Source: an uncultured Sulfurovum sp.
GTDB lineage: Bacteria; Campylobacterota; Campylobacteria; Campylobacterales; Sulfurovaceae
Direction: 5' to 3'
DNA: 64,000 nt
NCBI GenBank assembly: GCA_913055205.1
Contig: CAJXJN010000009.1
Coordinates: forward strand, 1-64,000
The notes below the pieces were generated by a model, which saw only the letters and a list, made by a program, of their open reading frames with translations, did no database searches and was not told the DNA's origin. Every line of letters begins with the position of its first letter. Positions within the stretch are counted from its first letter, which is position 1. Below are positions 33,659-44,433 of this stretch, piece after piece. The position numbers were made by a program, and so were the translations under genes.

Positions 33659-34891
33659 TTACCCGGGTAATCCGTCAGCACGAGGACTCAATAACCATTT
33701 AAAATAAATAGCAATATAGATAACAAAAGGTACACTCCAGACCAAAGCTGAACTCATATACAATGTGCTTGCAGCTTCAGGGTAGAATGCCACGGATGTT
33801 CTAAGTGCTGTTGCTACCAAGATAAGAAAAATACTTAAACAGATCCAGTTATTTCTCTCTTTGGCGATATCTCTTCCTGTATGGACAATGGTGACTACAA
33901 TCATAACAAGATAAAAAGAGAGTGTCCATGCTCCACTGGTGAGTACATGTAGGAAATCTCCATTATTGTAGTGCATACCGGTGAGATAATTGTATCCTAT
34001 CAGTCCATAGCCTATGGCAATAAGTACGGGTACAGTTATTAACGCACGAATAAGTCTTTTGCCCAAAATATTCTCTTCATCATAGGCGATAAAGTCATTG
34101 AATATCGCCAGACTTGCACTTGCCGTACCCAAAGCGATCCACCCCAACACCCTGTTGCCGGGGTAGAAGAATTCTACGGTGGCAAAAAGTGCGATCATGA
34201 ACATGGTTAGATTATACGCAGGTGGCCTGGCAAAGAAGATCTCTTCATTTTTTTCTTCCAGTTCTATGATTTCATTGACCGCTTCAATATTCACACGACG
34301 GATAGCCAACAAGATAAGCACCAAAAAAACCGCCAGGGAAATTTTGAGTATCTCCAAAGCAGGCGTCTGTACAAATCCAAGTACAGAAAGGTAGAACCAT
34401 ATCTGTGCCACTTGAACCGCTACAAAACCATACGCTACGCTCACATGCCTTTTGGCAGGGTCTTTGAAGATAGGCTTGGCTACCAGCGCAGTCAGCCATG
34501 CAAAAAGGAATATATTGATAACAGTAGAGGGGTAAGGCGTAATAATATCCATGAGCCAAAAGCTTACTCTGCCTGCTATCCACAATCCAAAGAGATTGCG
34601 TAACGTTTTACCCACTACCGGGATGGTTCCCGGATAAAGTTCCGGAGCCCCGGTAAAGATAAATGCCGCCATACCCAAAAAGCCTACACCAAACAGCATT
34701 TCATAAATATGCCAACTGAGTGTATCACCAATAAACGGCAAAGTAATGTAACCACTGTAGTAGAGTCCCCACAATACAATAGAGAGTATCATATAGGGAG
34801 CCATCAGTAAAAAAGCCGGACGAAAGCCATAAGCCAGATAAATTGGAACATCACCCTCAGGGTAGGATTCGTAGTGTTTTGTCGCTGCCAT
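33659..34891 (-). CDS. nnrS: NnrS family haem/copper-type membrane protein
   Basis: 410 residues, about 12 helices, beginning with a short cytoplasmic stretch and AYGFRPAFLLM, which is the NnrS opening motif, followed by SWHIYEMLFGVGFLGMAAFIFTGAPEL. NnrS proteins bind haem in the membrane and relieve nitric-oxide stress by an unclear mechanism; they are common beside nir/nor genes. It starts by a TAATG overlap after the ABC ATPase gene, so it belongs to the transporter operon. Confidence 0.93.
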   Translation of the reverse strand: MAATKHYESYPEGDVPIYLAYGFRPAFLLMAPYMILSIVLWGLYYSGYITLPFIGDTLSWHIYEMLFGVGFLGMAAFIFTGAPELYPGTIPVVGKTLRNLFGLWIAGRVSFWLMDIITPYPSTVINIFLFAWLTALVAKPIFKDPAKRHVSVAYGFVAVQVAQIWFYLSVLGFVQTPALEILKISLAVFLVLILLAIRRVNIEAVNEIIELEEKNEEIFFARPPAYNLTMFMIALFATVEFFYPGNRVLGWIALGTASASLAIFNDFIAYDEENILGKRLIRALITVPVLIAIGYGLIGYNYLTGMHYNNGDFLHVLTSGAWTLSFYLVMIVVTIVHTGRDIAKERNNWICLSIFLILVATALRTSVAFYPEAASTLYMSSALVWSVPFVIYIAIYFKWLLSPRADGLPG

Positions 34892-35628
34892 TATTTAAAC
34901 TCCAGTTCAAATGTCTCTATGATCTCTCTGTCACTGAGAAGTTTTGCTGTTTGAGTATAAACATACTCATCATCTCTTTGGGATTGAGGTACATCAAATT
35001 CAAATATCTTTACTATTCTTCCCGGATCAGGAGCAAGCAGCAGTATCTTGTCACTGAGCCTGATCGCCTCCATAATATCATGGGTAATGAAAAAGATAGT
35101 AATCTCTTTATCTGCTATGAGCTCCATCACATGGTCTTGCAGTTCTCTTTTAAGACCAATATCAAGCGCTGAGAAAGGTTCATCCAGAAACAGCAGTTTG
35201 GGTTTGGTCACCAGTGCTCTGGCAAAGGAAACCCGTTGGCTCATACCACCACTGAGTTCTTTGGGGAACTTCTCGAAGTCACTCTCTTCAAGATCGAATT
35301 TCAAAGCGATCTCTTTTGCTCTTGCTTCTCTCTCCTGAGAAGATACACCCATAGCTTTGAGTCCAAAGGCGATATTGTCTATCACATTTTTCCATGGAAG
35401 GAGTCTAGGGTCTTGAAAGGCAATGGCTTGTGTCTCAAAACTATTTTCTATCTTTCCATCCTGCCTGTCAAGCAGTCCGGAACAGAGACGGAGCAGTGTT
35501 GTCTTTCCTCCACCGCTGGGTCCGACAATGGAGACGACTTCCCCTTCCTTGATCTCAAAGTTGATATTATCCAAAATGGTATCATATCCGAAAGAGAAGC
35601 TCAGGTTCTCTACTTTTAATCTCGCCAT
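34891..35628 (-). CDS. NitT/TauT-type ABC transporter ATP-binding protein
   Basis: 245 residues. Walker A GPSGGGKTTLLRL, Q-loop AFQDPRLLPW, signature LSGGMSQRVSFARAL and Walker B LLFLDEPFSALD are all intact. The sequence type is the SsuB/TauB/NrtD group. It overlaps the permease gene by 13 bases and nnrS by one base. Substrate is not predictable from sequence. Confidence 0.93.
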   Translation of the reverse strand: MARLKVENLSFSFGYDTILDNINFEIKEGEVVSIVGPSGGGKTTLLRLCSGLLDRQDGKIENSFETQAIAFQDPRLLPWKNVIDNIAFGLKAMGVSSQEREARAKEIALKFDLEESDFEKFPKELSGGMSQRVSFARALVTKPKLLFLDEPFSALDIGLKRELQDHVMELIADKEITIFFITHDIMEAIRLSDKILLLAPDPGRIVKIFEFDVPQSQRDDEYVYTQTAKLLSDREIIETFELEFK

Positions 35629-36398
35629 TTTTCCACCTCTCTTTTGATAGGTTCGAGAAAGATATATTCTGCAACCATTAGTAAGCCGACCATTGCAACA
35701 ACAATAGCAAGAGCCGAAGCCGTATCAAGCTGACTTCTAGCCATTGCCAAGTCTGCACCCAAACCATCACTTGTGGCTAAAAGTTCTGCCATCACAACGA
35801 TCTTCCATGCCATACCAAGCGCAGCCACCCATGCAGGAAAAACATAAGAGAAGATATGAGGTAGATAAATGTCGAAAAACTTCATCATAAGCGGTACTTT
35901 AAATATGTCTGCCATCTCTTCAAACTTGTCTTCAAGTGTTCTTGTACCCTGTAAGGCACCTACAAAAACAATAGGCAAAGAGGCAACAATTACTGTAAAC
36001 TCAACCGTTGCATCTCCCATACCAAACCAGATCATAGCAAGAACGATCCATGCAATAGGAGGCATTCCCATCAAAATGGTCACGATAGGACGACTGACAA
36101 TAGAAGCAGTAACAAAAAATCCGGCAAGCAGTCCCAAAGCAGTCCCAACCACCAAGGAGATTCCAAACCCGACCATCGCACGGCGAAGCGTGATCATCAG
36201 GCCTTGTGTAAAATCGGGGTCTTTAAAAAGTGTCGCGAGCGTATGGAATGTCTCAAGCGGGGAAGGAAGAATCATATCCCCATAGACTTGATTACCTATA
36301 TCCCAAGCTGCAATAAAAAGGAATATCGAAGCAATCGCTCCCCAACCACTCCAAAGATAGGCAGGGAAATCTCTTAGAATTTTTAAAAGTGATTTCAC
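35616..36398 (-). CDS. NitT/TauT-type ABC transporter permease
   Basis: 260 residues with about six helices and the EAA-like segment EEMADIFKVPLMMKFFDIYLPHIFSYVFPA, plus ALGMAWKIVVMAELLATSDGLG, typical of SsuC/TauC/NrtB permeases. It lies five bases after the binding-protein gene and overlaps the ATPase. Confidence 0.93.
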   Translation of the reverse strand: MKSLLKILRDFPAYLWSGWGAIASIFLFIAAWDIGNQVYGDMILPSPLETFHTLATLFKDPDFTQGLMITLRRAMVGFGISLVVGTALGLLAGFFVTASIVSRPIVTILMGMPPIAWIVLAMIWFGMGDATVEFTVIVASLPIVFVGALQGTRTLEDKFEEMADIFKVPLMMKFFDIYLPHIFSYVFPAWVAALGMAWKIVVMAELLATSDGLGADLAMARSQLDTASALAIVVAMVGLLMVAEYIFLEPIKREVEKWRD

Positions 36399-36403
36399 TT
36401 TAG

Positions 36404-37378
36404 TTAGTCCTTTATATAAAATGCTTCATCGGGTACTGATCCTCCGATGATCTTTGGGTTGTCTTCTTTAAGCACATTAAAGAAGAAATTGAGTTCTTCT
36501 TGAGAGTCTATGGCTCTTTTTACATCAAGTTGCACATGGTCTATGGAGTCGGTAATAGCATCCGCATTGAACATTTCAACATATTTTACTATCAATTCAC
36601 CAGACTCTTTTTTATGTGTTTTATACCACTGCATCGCTTTGGTATATGCTTCTTCAAAGGCTTTAACAATCTCTTTTTTCTCTATCATGTCACCAACCAC
36701 TGCCATACCTGCCTGTGGTATTTTTGCTTCTCTGTTATAGATATCTCCCCACTCATCTTGCAAATCTATCCCTCTAAAAACAGTCGGTGCAATGATGCTT
36801 ACAGGAAACGATTTGGTTTTTCTAAGTACCATGGAAGTTGCAGGTTCAGGCAGTAAAATATTGTCCGCTCTTCTCATAATGAGCTGTTGTGCCGCATCCA
36901 TAGGGTTGGAGACATAGATAAGCTTGATATCCTCTTTTCCCAATCCTTTTTTCTTCATCACGGCTCTAAGCACGATATCAGGCATATCACCACGCCAAGG
37001 CACAACAAGCTCTTGCCCTTTAAGATCTTCAATATGCTTGACTTTCTTATCTCTGACAAGTATTTTTAAAATACCCCACACAGAGACATTGAGCATTTTG
37101 ATCAGCTGTTTTTTGTTGTAGAGAATAGAAGCGACATTGGTAGGTACGGCTACGAAGTCCACCTCTTTGTTGATGATCATCGCCCGAAGCTGATCGGGAT
37201 TTTTCCACATTTTGAACTCAACCTTATCGGCATACTCTTTAAGTACACCATCCTCTATCATCTTAAAGACGGGGTGCGAAACATTGGCAGCAGGTCCTGC
37301 AATAATGATCTTTTCCAGCTTCTGTGATGCTATTGAGAGTGTCAAAAGCACAGAGAGTATGAGTAATATTTTTTTCAT
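36404..37378 (-). CDS. ABC transporter periplasmic binding protein (SsuA/THI5-like)
   Basis: 324 residues with a signal peptide (MKKILLILSVLLTLSIASQ). The mature part is a two-lobed type II binding fold of the NMT1/SsuA kind: IIIAGPAANVSHPVFKMI, VDFVAVPTNVASILYNKK, DLKGQELVVPWRGDMPD, LLPEPATSMVLRK. First gene of the four-gene operon ending in nnrS. The ligand could be an anion, organosulfur compound or cofactor precursor; only position links it to NO metabolism. Confidence 0.88.
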   Translation of the reverse strand: MKKILLILSVLLTLSIASQKLEKIIIAGPAANVSHPVFKMIEDGVLKEYADKVEFKMWKNPDQLRAMIINKEVDFVAVPTNVASILYNKKQLIKMLNVSVWGILKILVRDKKVKHIEDLKGQELVVPWRGDMPDIVLRAVMKKKGLGKEDIKLIYVSNPMDAAQQLIMRRADNILLPEPATSMVLRKTKSFPVSIIAPTVFRGIDLQDEWGDIYNREAKIPQAGMAVVGDMIEKKEIVKAFEEAYTKAMQWYKTHKKESGELIVKYVEMFNADAITDSIDHVQLDVKRAIDSQEELNFFFNVLKEDNPKIIGGSVPDEAFYIKD

Positions 37379-37400
37379 AGTAAATCCTTTTATTTTACGT

Positions 37401-37441
37401 ATTATACGATTTTGATATTAATTATCATTGATTTATATCAA
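37401..37441 (-). promoter_or_regulatory. FNR-type promoter of the ABC-nnrS operon
   Basis: Box TTGAT-TTAT-ATCAA at 37428-37441 matches FNR at all ten bases. On the minus strand a perfect TATAAT lies at 37406-37401, 21 bases from the box, giving a near class II arrangement before the gene starting at 37378. The divergent outer-membrane gene at 37551 may also use this box, since the DNA on that side is A/T-rich. Confidence 0.75.
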
Positions 37442-37550
37442 GATTTTATTATTTTGATAATTATTATTAATATATAAGAGTATTTATTATATAGTTCTGA
37501 ATATCGTTATCATTAAGGTAAATAAGATATTAATTTTTAGAGGAATAATT

Positions 37551-38507
37551 ATGAAAAAAATAACAACGATACTCTCTCTGGGAGTCATACTGGGAATAAC
37601 ACAACTTAGTGCAGATGTAATGCCGGGGATTAACTCAAAAGGTGGAGGGATGCTGCTTCCGGAGGGCAAGATGAAGATAGTCTACAAATATATCAATTTT
37701 GACCGAAACAGTATGTTTGACGGTTCAAATGAAGTGCCAAACAAGGAGCAGTTGGATGCTACGGCAAATATAAATTTACTTGTATTGAATTATGGGGTAA
37801 CGAATGATTTCAATATTGCACTGGCAGTGCCGCATAAAAGTATTGAAGCCACAGCAAAACTTGGGGAAAACAATGTGGCTATTGAGAACAGCGGAATAGG
37901 TGATATTCTCTTAATGGGAAGATATAAACTCACTGATCTTAAACAGGATGGTTATCAGACTGCGTTAAAGATTGGGGTAAAACTGCCTACCGGTTCAACA
38001 GATGAGGGGTTTAAAAAAGCACCGCCATTTGCTCTTAATGTCAATACACCCCTGCCAACGCAGATGGGAACAGGTGCAGCAGAATACAAACTGGGGATCG
38101 GGATTTCAAAACTCTTCGGGAATGCCAGACTGGATGCGAATGCTATGTTTACCTACAGACCGGAAGCAGAACATGATTATGACTTTGGAAATGAGTTTTC
38201 CTATAATATAGGCTATATCCATGCCCTAAGCAAAAAGTTTAATATCGGACTTGAATATAACGGTAAGTACAATTCCAAAACAGATATGGGAGATGATACC
38301 AACCCGATGTTGCGTCAAATGCTACCATTCAAAGCATTCAGCGGTACGGTCGGCTACCTAACTCCACAGGTTCAATTCTTGCCGTTTGGAAAACCTAAAA
38401 TACATTTGGATCTCGGTGTTTCTCTCTTGCTTCATGAGAATGTAAAAGAGTATCAGCCATTGGAAAAGAAACGGTTTATTGTTCGGTTTGGGTATTTGTT
38501 TAAATGA
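37551..38507 (+). CDS. outer-membrane beta-barrel protein (phenol-degradation MetA-like family)
   Basis: 318 residues with a signal peptide ending near LSA. Alternating hydrophobic strands and a C-terminal phenylalanine region (RFIVRFGYLFK) are typical of a barrel. Segments such as LLPEGKMKIVYKYINFDR and GVKLPTGSTDEGF resemble the Phenol_MetA_deg family. It diverges from the ABC-nnrS operon across the FNR-type box and may be the outer-membrane route for the same substrate; that is inference. Confidence 0.7.
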   Translation: MKKITTILSLGVILGITQLSADVMPGINSKGGGMLLPEGKMKIVYKYINFDRNSMFDGSNEVPNKEQLDATANINLLVLNYGVTNDFNIALAVPHKSIEATAKLGENNVAIENSGIGDILLMGRYKLTDLKQDGYQTALKIGVKLPTGSTDEGFKKAPPFALNVNTPLPTQMGTGAAEYKLGIGISKLFGNARLDANAMFTYRPEAEHDYDFGNEFSYNIGYIHALSKKFNIGLEYNGKYNSKTDMGDDTNPMLRQMLPFKAFSGTVGYLTPQVQFLPFGKPKIHLDLGVSLLLHENVKEYQPLEKKRFIVRFGYLFK

Positions 38508-38543
38508 CTGCTTACTGCAGGGTAACAACTCTGCAGTTTAAGA

Positions 38544-38957
38544 CTATATTTTACACCCTCTTCCGGCAATATCCTCCAAACTTGATTCCCGAAACATTTT
38601 TTGCAGTAAAAGTTTTGGTTCCATCCATTGATCATGCAAGGCACATTTACACAGGCCATTGCAAAATCCTATACCCAAAACACACTGCTCGTCTTTAATA
38701 GAATCGTTAAAGATATCCAAAATATCACTCACCATGATTTCAGAGGTTTTCTTTTCAAATTTATATCCACCTTCTCTTCCCCGTATGGATACTACTAAAC
38801 CAACTTTCACAAGTTCCGTCATGATTTTAGTCAAAAATTTATAGGGTATATATAATGCTTCAGCCAGTTCTGTAGCATTCATGAGTTTAGAATCTTTTTG
38901 ATCTGCCATATAAGCTAAGATTCTTATAGCATATTTGGAACTGTTACTCAATTGCAT
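38544..38957 (-). CDS. Rrf2-family transcriptional regulator
   Basis: 137 residues. The winged helix opens MQLSNSSKYAIRILAYMA and continues LAEALYIPYKFLTKIMTELVKVGLV, the Rrf2 recognition region. The C-terminal part holds the cluster-binding cysteines: CVLGIGFCNGLCKCALHDQW (four Cys), fitting an NsrR/IscR-type Fe-S sensor. It diverges from the second nor operon, whose promoter has two matching palindromes. NO-sensing is therefore the most likely role, although this is inferred from context. Confidence 0.88.
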   Translation of the reverse strand: MQLSNSSKYAIRILAYMADQKDSKLMNATELAEALYIPYKFLTKIMTELVKVGLVVSIRGREGGYKFEKKTSEIMVSDILDIFNDSIKDEQCVLGIGFCNGLCKCALHDQWMEPKLLLQKMFRESSLEDIAGRGCKI

Positions 38958-39013
38958 ATGACTCCTTTAAATTATCATTTATACATCATATTATACAAAA
39001 AAAAATATAATTA

Positions 39014-39072
39014 CTACTTAAAGGTAGAATTAATCTTATCTTGCTAATATTCCAATTACTACTCAATGGTAG
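39014..39072. promoter_or_regulatory. pair of CTAC-N6-GTAG palindromes (likely Rrf2 operators)
   Basis: CTACTTAAAGGTAG (39014-39027) and CTACTCAATGGTAG (39059-39072) lie 45 bp apart. Both are embedded in ATTACTACT-NAA-NGGTAGAATT. The second lies 21 bases before the norC start codon, where a bound repressor would block transcription. The adjacent regulator gene is Rrf2 family. Confidence 0.75.
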
Positions 39073-39093
39073 AATTTTAAAAGAGGATAATCC

Positions 39094-39540
39094 ATGACTG
39101 AACGTATAACGAAAAGTATGGCAAAAAACATCTATTATGGTGGCGGTACATTCGCACTTATGATATTTATTGCCCTTACTTTTGATACTGTACATCAAAT
39201 TCCAAAACGATCAAATCAGCAGAATATGACAGAGAGTGTTGTAGCTGGGAAAAAACTTTGGGAGAAAAACGACTGTGTCGGTTGTCATACTATTGTGGGA
39301 GAAGGCGCATATTATGCACCGGAACTCATGAATGTATTTCAAAGAAGAGGAGCTTCAGATGAAGCAACATTTAAAGCTTATATGCAAGGGTGGATGGCTG
39401 CACAACCGCTTAGTGCACCAAATAGAAGAAAGATGCCACAGTTTCATTTAACTCCGGCAGAAGTCGATCATTTATCAGACTTTTTAATTTGGACATCAAA
39501 AGTAAATGCCAATGACTGGCCACCAACAATTGAAGGGTAG
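39094..39540 (+). CDS. norC: nitric oxide reductase cytochrome c subunit, second copy
   Basis: 148 residues, the usual NorC size: N-terminal helix (about 14-32), haem site CVGCH near residue 62, GEGAYYAPELMNVF and KMPQFHLTPAEVDHLSDFL with the axial methionine. First gene of norC-norB-norD-norQ-norE-norF-like. Shorter and distinct from the copy at 8428. Confidence 0.96.
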   Translation: MTERITKSMAKNIYYGGGTFALMIFIALTFDTVHQIPKRSNQQNMTESVVAGKKLWEKNDCVGCHTIVGEGAYYAPELMNVFQRRGASDEATFKAYMQGWMAAQPLSAPNRRKMPQFHLTPAEVDHLSDFLIWTSKVNANDWPPTIEG

Positions 39541-40926
<1,386 letters not shown>

Positions 40927-40942
40927 TTGGGGATAAAGAAAA

Positions 40943-42745
40943 ATGCTTCACTATTGGCTTGAGTTTGAAGAAAGTATCGGTAAGGTTTGGGACAACTACC
41001 TGAACAGGAAAGTACATAAATTTCATGAAGAGCAAAAAGTCTATTTTGAAGATATCAGTAAGTCATTAAATATTTTTCATCGCCTTATGGGTGGTGAAAA
41101 AGCAAAAGAGCTACAAATTACAGACAAAAGATATGTCGAGACTTCCAGAACTCTCCTGCAAAAAATATCATTTTTGGGAAAAGAGTTTTTTTTAACATGG
41201 CAAGATGAAGAGTCTGTTTATCTGCCTGCATCTTTTGCCTATTTTTCTACAAAAGAAGAGAATGAGATGCTCTACTACTGGCTTGTGGCTATGGCAACAC
41301 AAGTAGAGAATGTTACGAACCATAATCTCATAGAACAAAATCTAAAGGCTATGCACTACCTCACAAAACGCTACAGTGGATTCGATATTTTTTACAAGCA
41401 ATCGAGCCAGTATCTTATGGATAAATATGAGCAATTGTCATTTCTTAAATCTTTAGATGAGCAATCAAATCAAGATTTAACAAATGATTATCCCAATCCC
41501 CTCTGGATATATCCGCCAGCCATTACGCTAAATTATGCAAATAATATTGAAGATGAAGAACAGGAAGAGCCAATAAGAGAAGAGGGTAAAGACAAATCTG
41601 AAGAGCTGCATATGAAAAAGCAGACGAATCAGATAGATGACAAGCATGAAACAGACGGTTTTTTGGCTTTTTTACCGGAATCTTTGATGAGTATTTTTGA
41701 ACAGGTCAATGTGGACAGATGCGAAGATGACAGTTTTGATGAAGACGCACTCTATCATGCTGAAGATCTAGATGAGATAACCATAGGACAAAAGCAGGCA
41801 AATTTATCGGCACGAATTAAAATGGATTTGGAGTTATTACCCGATACAACCGTTCTATATCCTCTAGGCAAAGGGCATTTCATAGATGAATGGGATTATT
41901 TAAAATCTGAATACTTGGTAAAATATGTACGTATTTTACCTCAGGTAACTACAAATGTAATACCTACAGAACTGCCCGTAAGACTGAAAAAAACGGTACG
42001 GAAAATTCAAGGAGAATTAGATCTTTTGCAGCTCGATCGCATAAAAAATGACAATCTCCCTTATGGTGATGAGATCAATATTGACAGTTGGATAGAATAT
42101 TTCGGGCATCAAAACAAATCGATGCATCATCAAAAATTTTATACAACTTTTGAAAAAAAGACACGAGACATGTCCACATTGATTTTGGCAGATATTTCTC
42201 TCTCTACGGAGGGTGGTATCACACAGGAAGTACGGATCATTGATGTTATCAAAGATTCTTTGATGGTTTTTAGTGAAGCTCTTGAAAAACTCCAGGATAA
42301 ATTTGCCATTTATACTTTCTCGTCACTGCAAAACAAAAAGGTTTATTTTAATATCATCAAAAATTTCAAAGATAAATATGATGCGTTGATTCGCGGAAGA
42401 ATAGACACCATTAAACCGCAATACTATACACGAATGGGTGCAGCCATAAGAGAATCTGCCAAAATCTTAGACAAACAACAAAGTGCCAATAAATTGCTTT
42501 TAATCATAAGTGACGGTAAGCCAAATGATGAAGATAGGTATGATGGGAGATACGGCATAGAAGATACAAAAAAAGCGCTTGAAGAAGTGAAACAAAAAGG
42601 CATCACTCCTTTTTGTATTACCGTTGATCTGGACGCAAAAGAGTATTTGGGATACTTATTTGGAAGAAACGGCTATGCCGTTGTACGGGATGGTCAGAAG
42701 TTACCAAAAGTACTTACCGAAGTCTATATAAACTTAACAAAATAA
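40943..42745 (+). CDS. norD: NorD-like von Willebrand A domain protein
   Basis: 600 residues. The C-terminal third is a VWA domain with the MIDAS motif DISLST (near residue 415) and LLIISDGKPNDEDRYDG. The long N-terminal region is helical, with an acidic middle (DEEQEEPIREEGKDKSEEL). With the AAA+ protein NorQ it forms a VWA-MoxR pair needed to mature NorCB. Directly follows norB. Confidence 0.92.
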   Translation: MLHYWLEFEESIGKVWDNYLNRKVHKFHEEQKVYFEDISKSLNIFHRLMGGEKAKELQITDKRYVETSRTLLQKISFLGKEFFLTWQDEESVYLPASFAYFSTKEENEMLYYWLVAMATQVENVTNHNLIEQNLKAMHYLTKRYSGFDIFYKQSSQYLMDKYEQLSFLKSLDEQSNQDLTNDYPNPLWIYPPAITLNYANNIEDEEQEEPIREEGKDKSEELHMKKQTNQIDDKHETDGFLAFLPESLMSIFEQVNVDRCEDDSFDEDALYHAEDLDEITIGQKQANLSARIKMDLELLPDTTVLYPLGKGHFIDEWDYLKSEYLVKYVRILPQVTTNVIPTELPVRLKKTVRKIQGELDLLQLDRIKNDNLPYGDEINIDSWIEYFGHQNKSMHHQKFYTTFEKKTRDMSTLILADISLSTEGGITQEVRIIDVIKDSLMVFSEALEKLQDKFAIYTFSSLQNKKVYFNIIKNFKDKYDALIRGRIDTIKPQYYTRMGAAIRESAKILDKQQSANKLLLIISDGKPNDEDRYDGRYGIEDTKKALEEVKQKGITPFCITVDLDAKEYLGYLFGRNGYAVVRDGQKLPKVLTEVYINLTK

Positions 42746-42756
42746 AAAGGAAAAAA

Positions 42757-43548
42757 ATGTCAAAAACATATTATCTGCCTCAATCCAATGAAGTGGAACT
42801 TTTTAAAGCCGCAGCACAGATGAACCTGCCTGTTTTAATCAAGGGTCCAACTGGATGCGGTAAAACCAGATTTATTGAATCTATGGGTGAAGAACTTGGA
42901 CGTGATGTGTATACAGTTGTTTGTCATGATGATCTAAGTGCAGCCGATCTGGTTGGCCGCCATCTTATAGATGAAAATGGTACCTATTGGCAGGATGGTC
43001 CTTTAACCAAAGCTGTAAGAAATGGCGGTATATGTTACATCGATGAAATCATTGAAGCCAGAAAAGATACGACTGTTGTGCTTCACTCTCTAGCAGATTA
43101 CCGTAGAGTGCTGCCGATAGACAGAACAGGTGAAACGATAGAAGCGCATCCTGACTTTATGCTTGTGGTTTCTTACAATCCCGGGTATCAAAATGTACTC
43201 AAAGGGATGAAGCCGAGTACCAAACAGCGTTTTATTTCACTCAGTTTTAATTATCCCAAAGCAGAGATAGAAAAAGAAGTGCTTATGAAAGAGAGTGGTA
43301 TTGATGAAGCAACAGCGCAAAAACTTGTAGATATAGCCGGAGAGATCAGACAATTGAGTGATACCGACATTCAGGAAGCTGTCTCTACAAGACTTCTTAT
43401 TTATGCGGGAAAATTAATGACAAAAGGTTTTGATCCATATCAAGCCTGTATGCACTCTATAGTAGAATCACTCAGTGATGAAGAAGATGTCCTCGAAGTG
43501 CTTGAAAAACTGATAGCTTTACATTTTGTAAAGAGTTCCCATGTCTAA
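42757..43548 (+). CDS. norQ: NorQ-like MoxR AAA+ ATPase
   Basis: 263 residues. Walker A GPTGCGKTRF (near residue 30), Walker B GICYIDEI (the MoxR form), sensor 1 SYNPGYQNV and arginine region STKQRFISLSF. Thought to insert the non-haem iron into NorB with NorD. Start has AAAGGA upstream. Overlaps norE by 8 bases. Confidence 0.94.
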   Translation: MSKTYYLPQSNEVELFKAAAQMNLPVLIKGPTGCGKTRFIESMGEELGRDVYTVVCHDDLSAADLVGRHLIDENGTYWQDGPLTKAVRNGGICYIDEIIEARKDTTVVLHSLADYRRVLPIDRTGETIEAHPDFMLVVSYNPGYQNVLKGMKPSTKQRFISLSFNYPKAEIEKEVLMKESGIDEATAQKLVDIAGEIRQLSDTDIQEAVSTRLLIYAGKLMTKGFDPYQACMHSIVESLSDEEDVLEVLEKLIALHFVKSSHV

Positions 43549-44140
43549 AAGTATCACTGTAAAAGAGAAATACCCTCCTGGAGATTTTGCAATTTGGATT
43601 ATTATTTATGTTGAGTTAGTAACATTTGCACTACTTTTTTTAGGTTATGCGTTTTCAAGAAGGTCACATATTGAGATGTTCAATGACTCACAACTTCTGT
43701 TAAACCAGACATCAGGTTTCATAAATACACTTATTTTAATCACAAGTAGTTATTTTGTCGTAAAAGCCGTTAAAAGTGTTACAAGTATGACGAAGGAAAG
43801 CATAAAAGAGTCTAACCTTAGGGCATCAAAATGGCTTTTATATGCCATCATGTGCGGCATTGCTTTTTTAGTGATTAAACTGTCAGAATTTATTCATATA
43901 TTTGGACAAGGCATTACACTTAGTACGAACAAATTCTTTATGTTCTATCTGCTTTTGACGGTATTTCACTTTATGCATGTGCTTTTAGGTTCAATTATTT
44001 TATTTAATATCTATAAAAAGACAAAAATTCATGGGTATATGCCGGATGATTATAAAGGTTTTGAAACGGGTGCATCCTATTGGCATATGGTAGATCTGTT
44101 GTGGATTGTTCTTTTCCCACTCGTTTACATCATAAGATAG
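43541..44140 (+). CDS. norE: NorE-like cytochrome c oxidase subunit III family protein
   Basis: 199 residues with five helices. The pattern GDFAIWIIIYVELVTFALLF, FLVIKLSEF, FHFMHVLLGSIILF and YWHMVDLLWIVLFPLVYI is the COX3/NorE type. Known to support full NO reductase activity in denitrifiers. Starts 8 bases before norQ ends. Confidence 0.92.
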   Translation: MSKSITVKEKYPPGDFAIWIIIYVELVTFALLFLGYAFSRRSHIEMFNDSQLLLNQTSGFINTLILITSSYFVVKAVKSVTSMTKESIKESNLRASKWLLYAIMCGIAFLVIKLSEFIHIFGQGITLSTNKFFMFYLLLTVFHFMHVLLGSIILFNIYKKTKIHGYMPDDYKGFETGASYWHMVDLLWIVLFPLVYIIR

Positions 44141-44152
44141 GAGGTGAAAAAT

Positions 44153-44419
44153 ATGAAAAGAACGCTTGAATATGTATGGATAATTTTAGTCATACTCACA
44201 ATTTTTGCTTATTTACTGGGGTATTTAAAGTTGATAAGTACTTCTCTTGTTGGTATCTTACTCATAAGTACATTTATAAAAGGGCAGCTGGTGATTGACT
44301 ATTTTATGGGTTTGAAAACAGTTCAACTGAAATACAGACTGATACCGACTATCTGGCTGGGTATTGTTATATCACTCATTGCAGTAGCATATTATCTACC
44401 GGTTGCAGCTACACACTAA
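44153..44419 (+). CDS. norF: NorF-like small membrane protein (prokaryotic COX4 type)
   Basis: 88 residues with three helices (VWIILVILTIFAYLLGYL, TSLVGILLISTFIKGQLVIDYFMGL, LIPTIWLGIVISLIAVAYYL). The STFIKGQLVIDYFMGL stretch matches cytochrome-oxidase subunit IV-like NorF proteins. ATG 44153 follows AGGAGG at eight bases; a GTG at 44144 overlaps that site and is unlikely. Last gene of the operon. Confidence 0.85.
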   Translation: MKRTLEYVWIILVILTIFAYLLGYLKLISTSLVGILLISTFIKGQLVIDYFMGLKTVQLKYRLIPTIWLGIVISLIAVAYYLPVAATH

Positions 44420-44433
44420 GTATAAAATTAACC

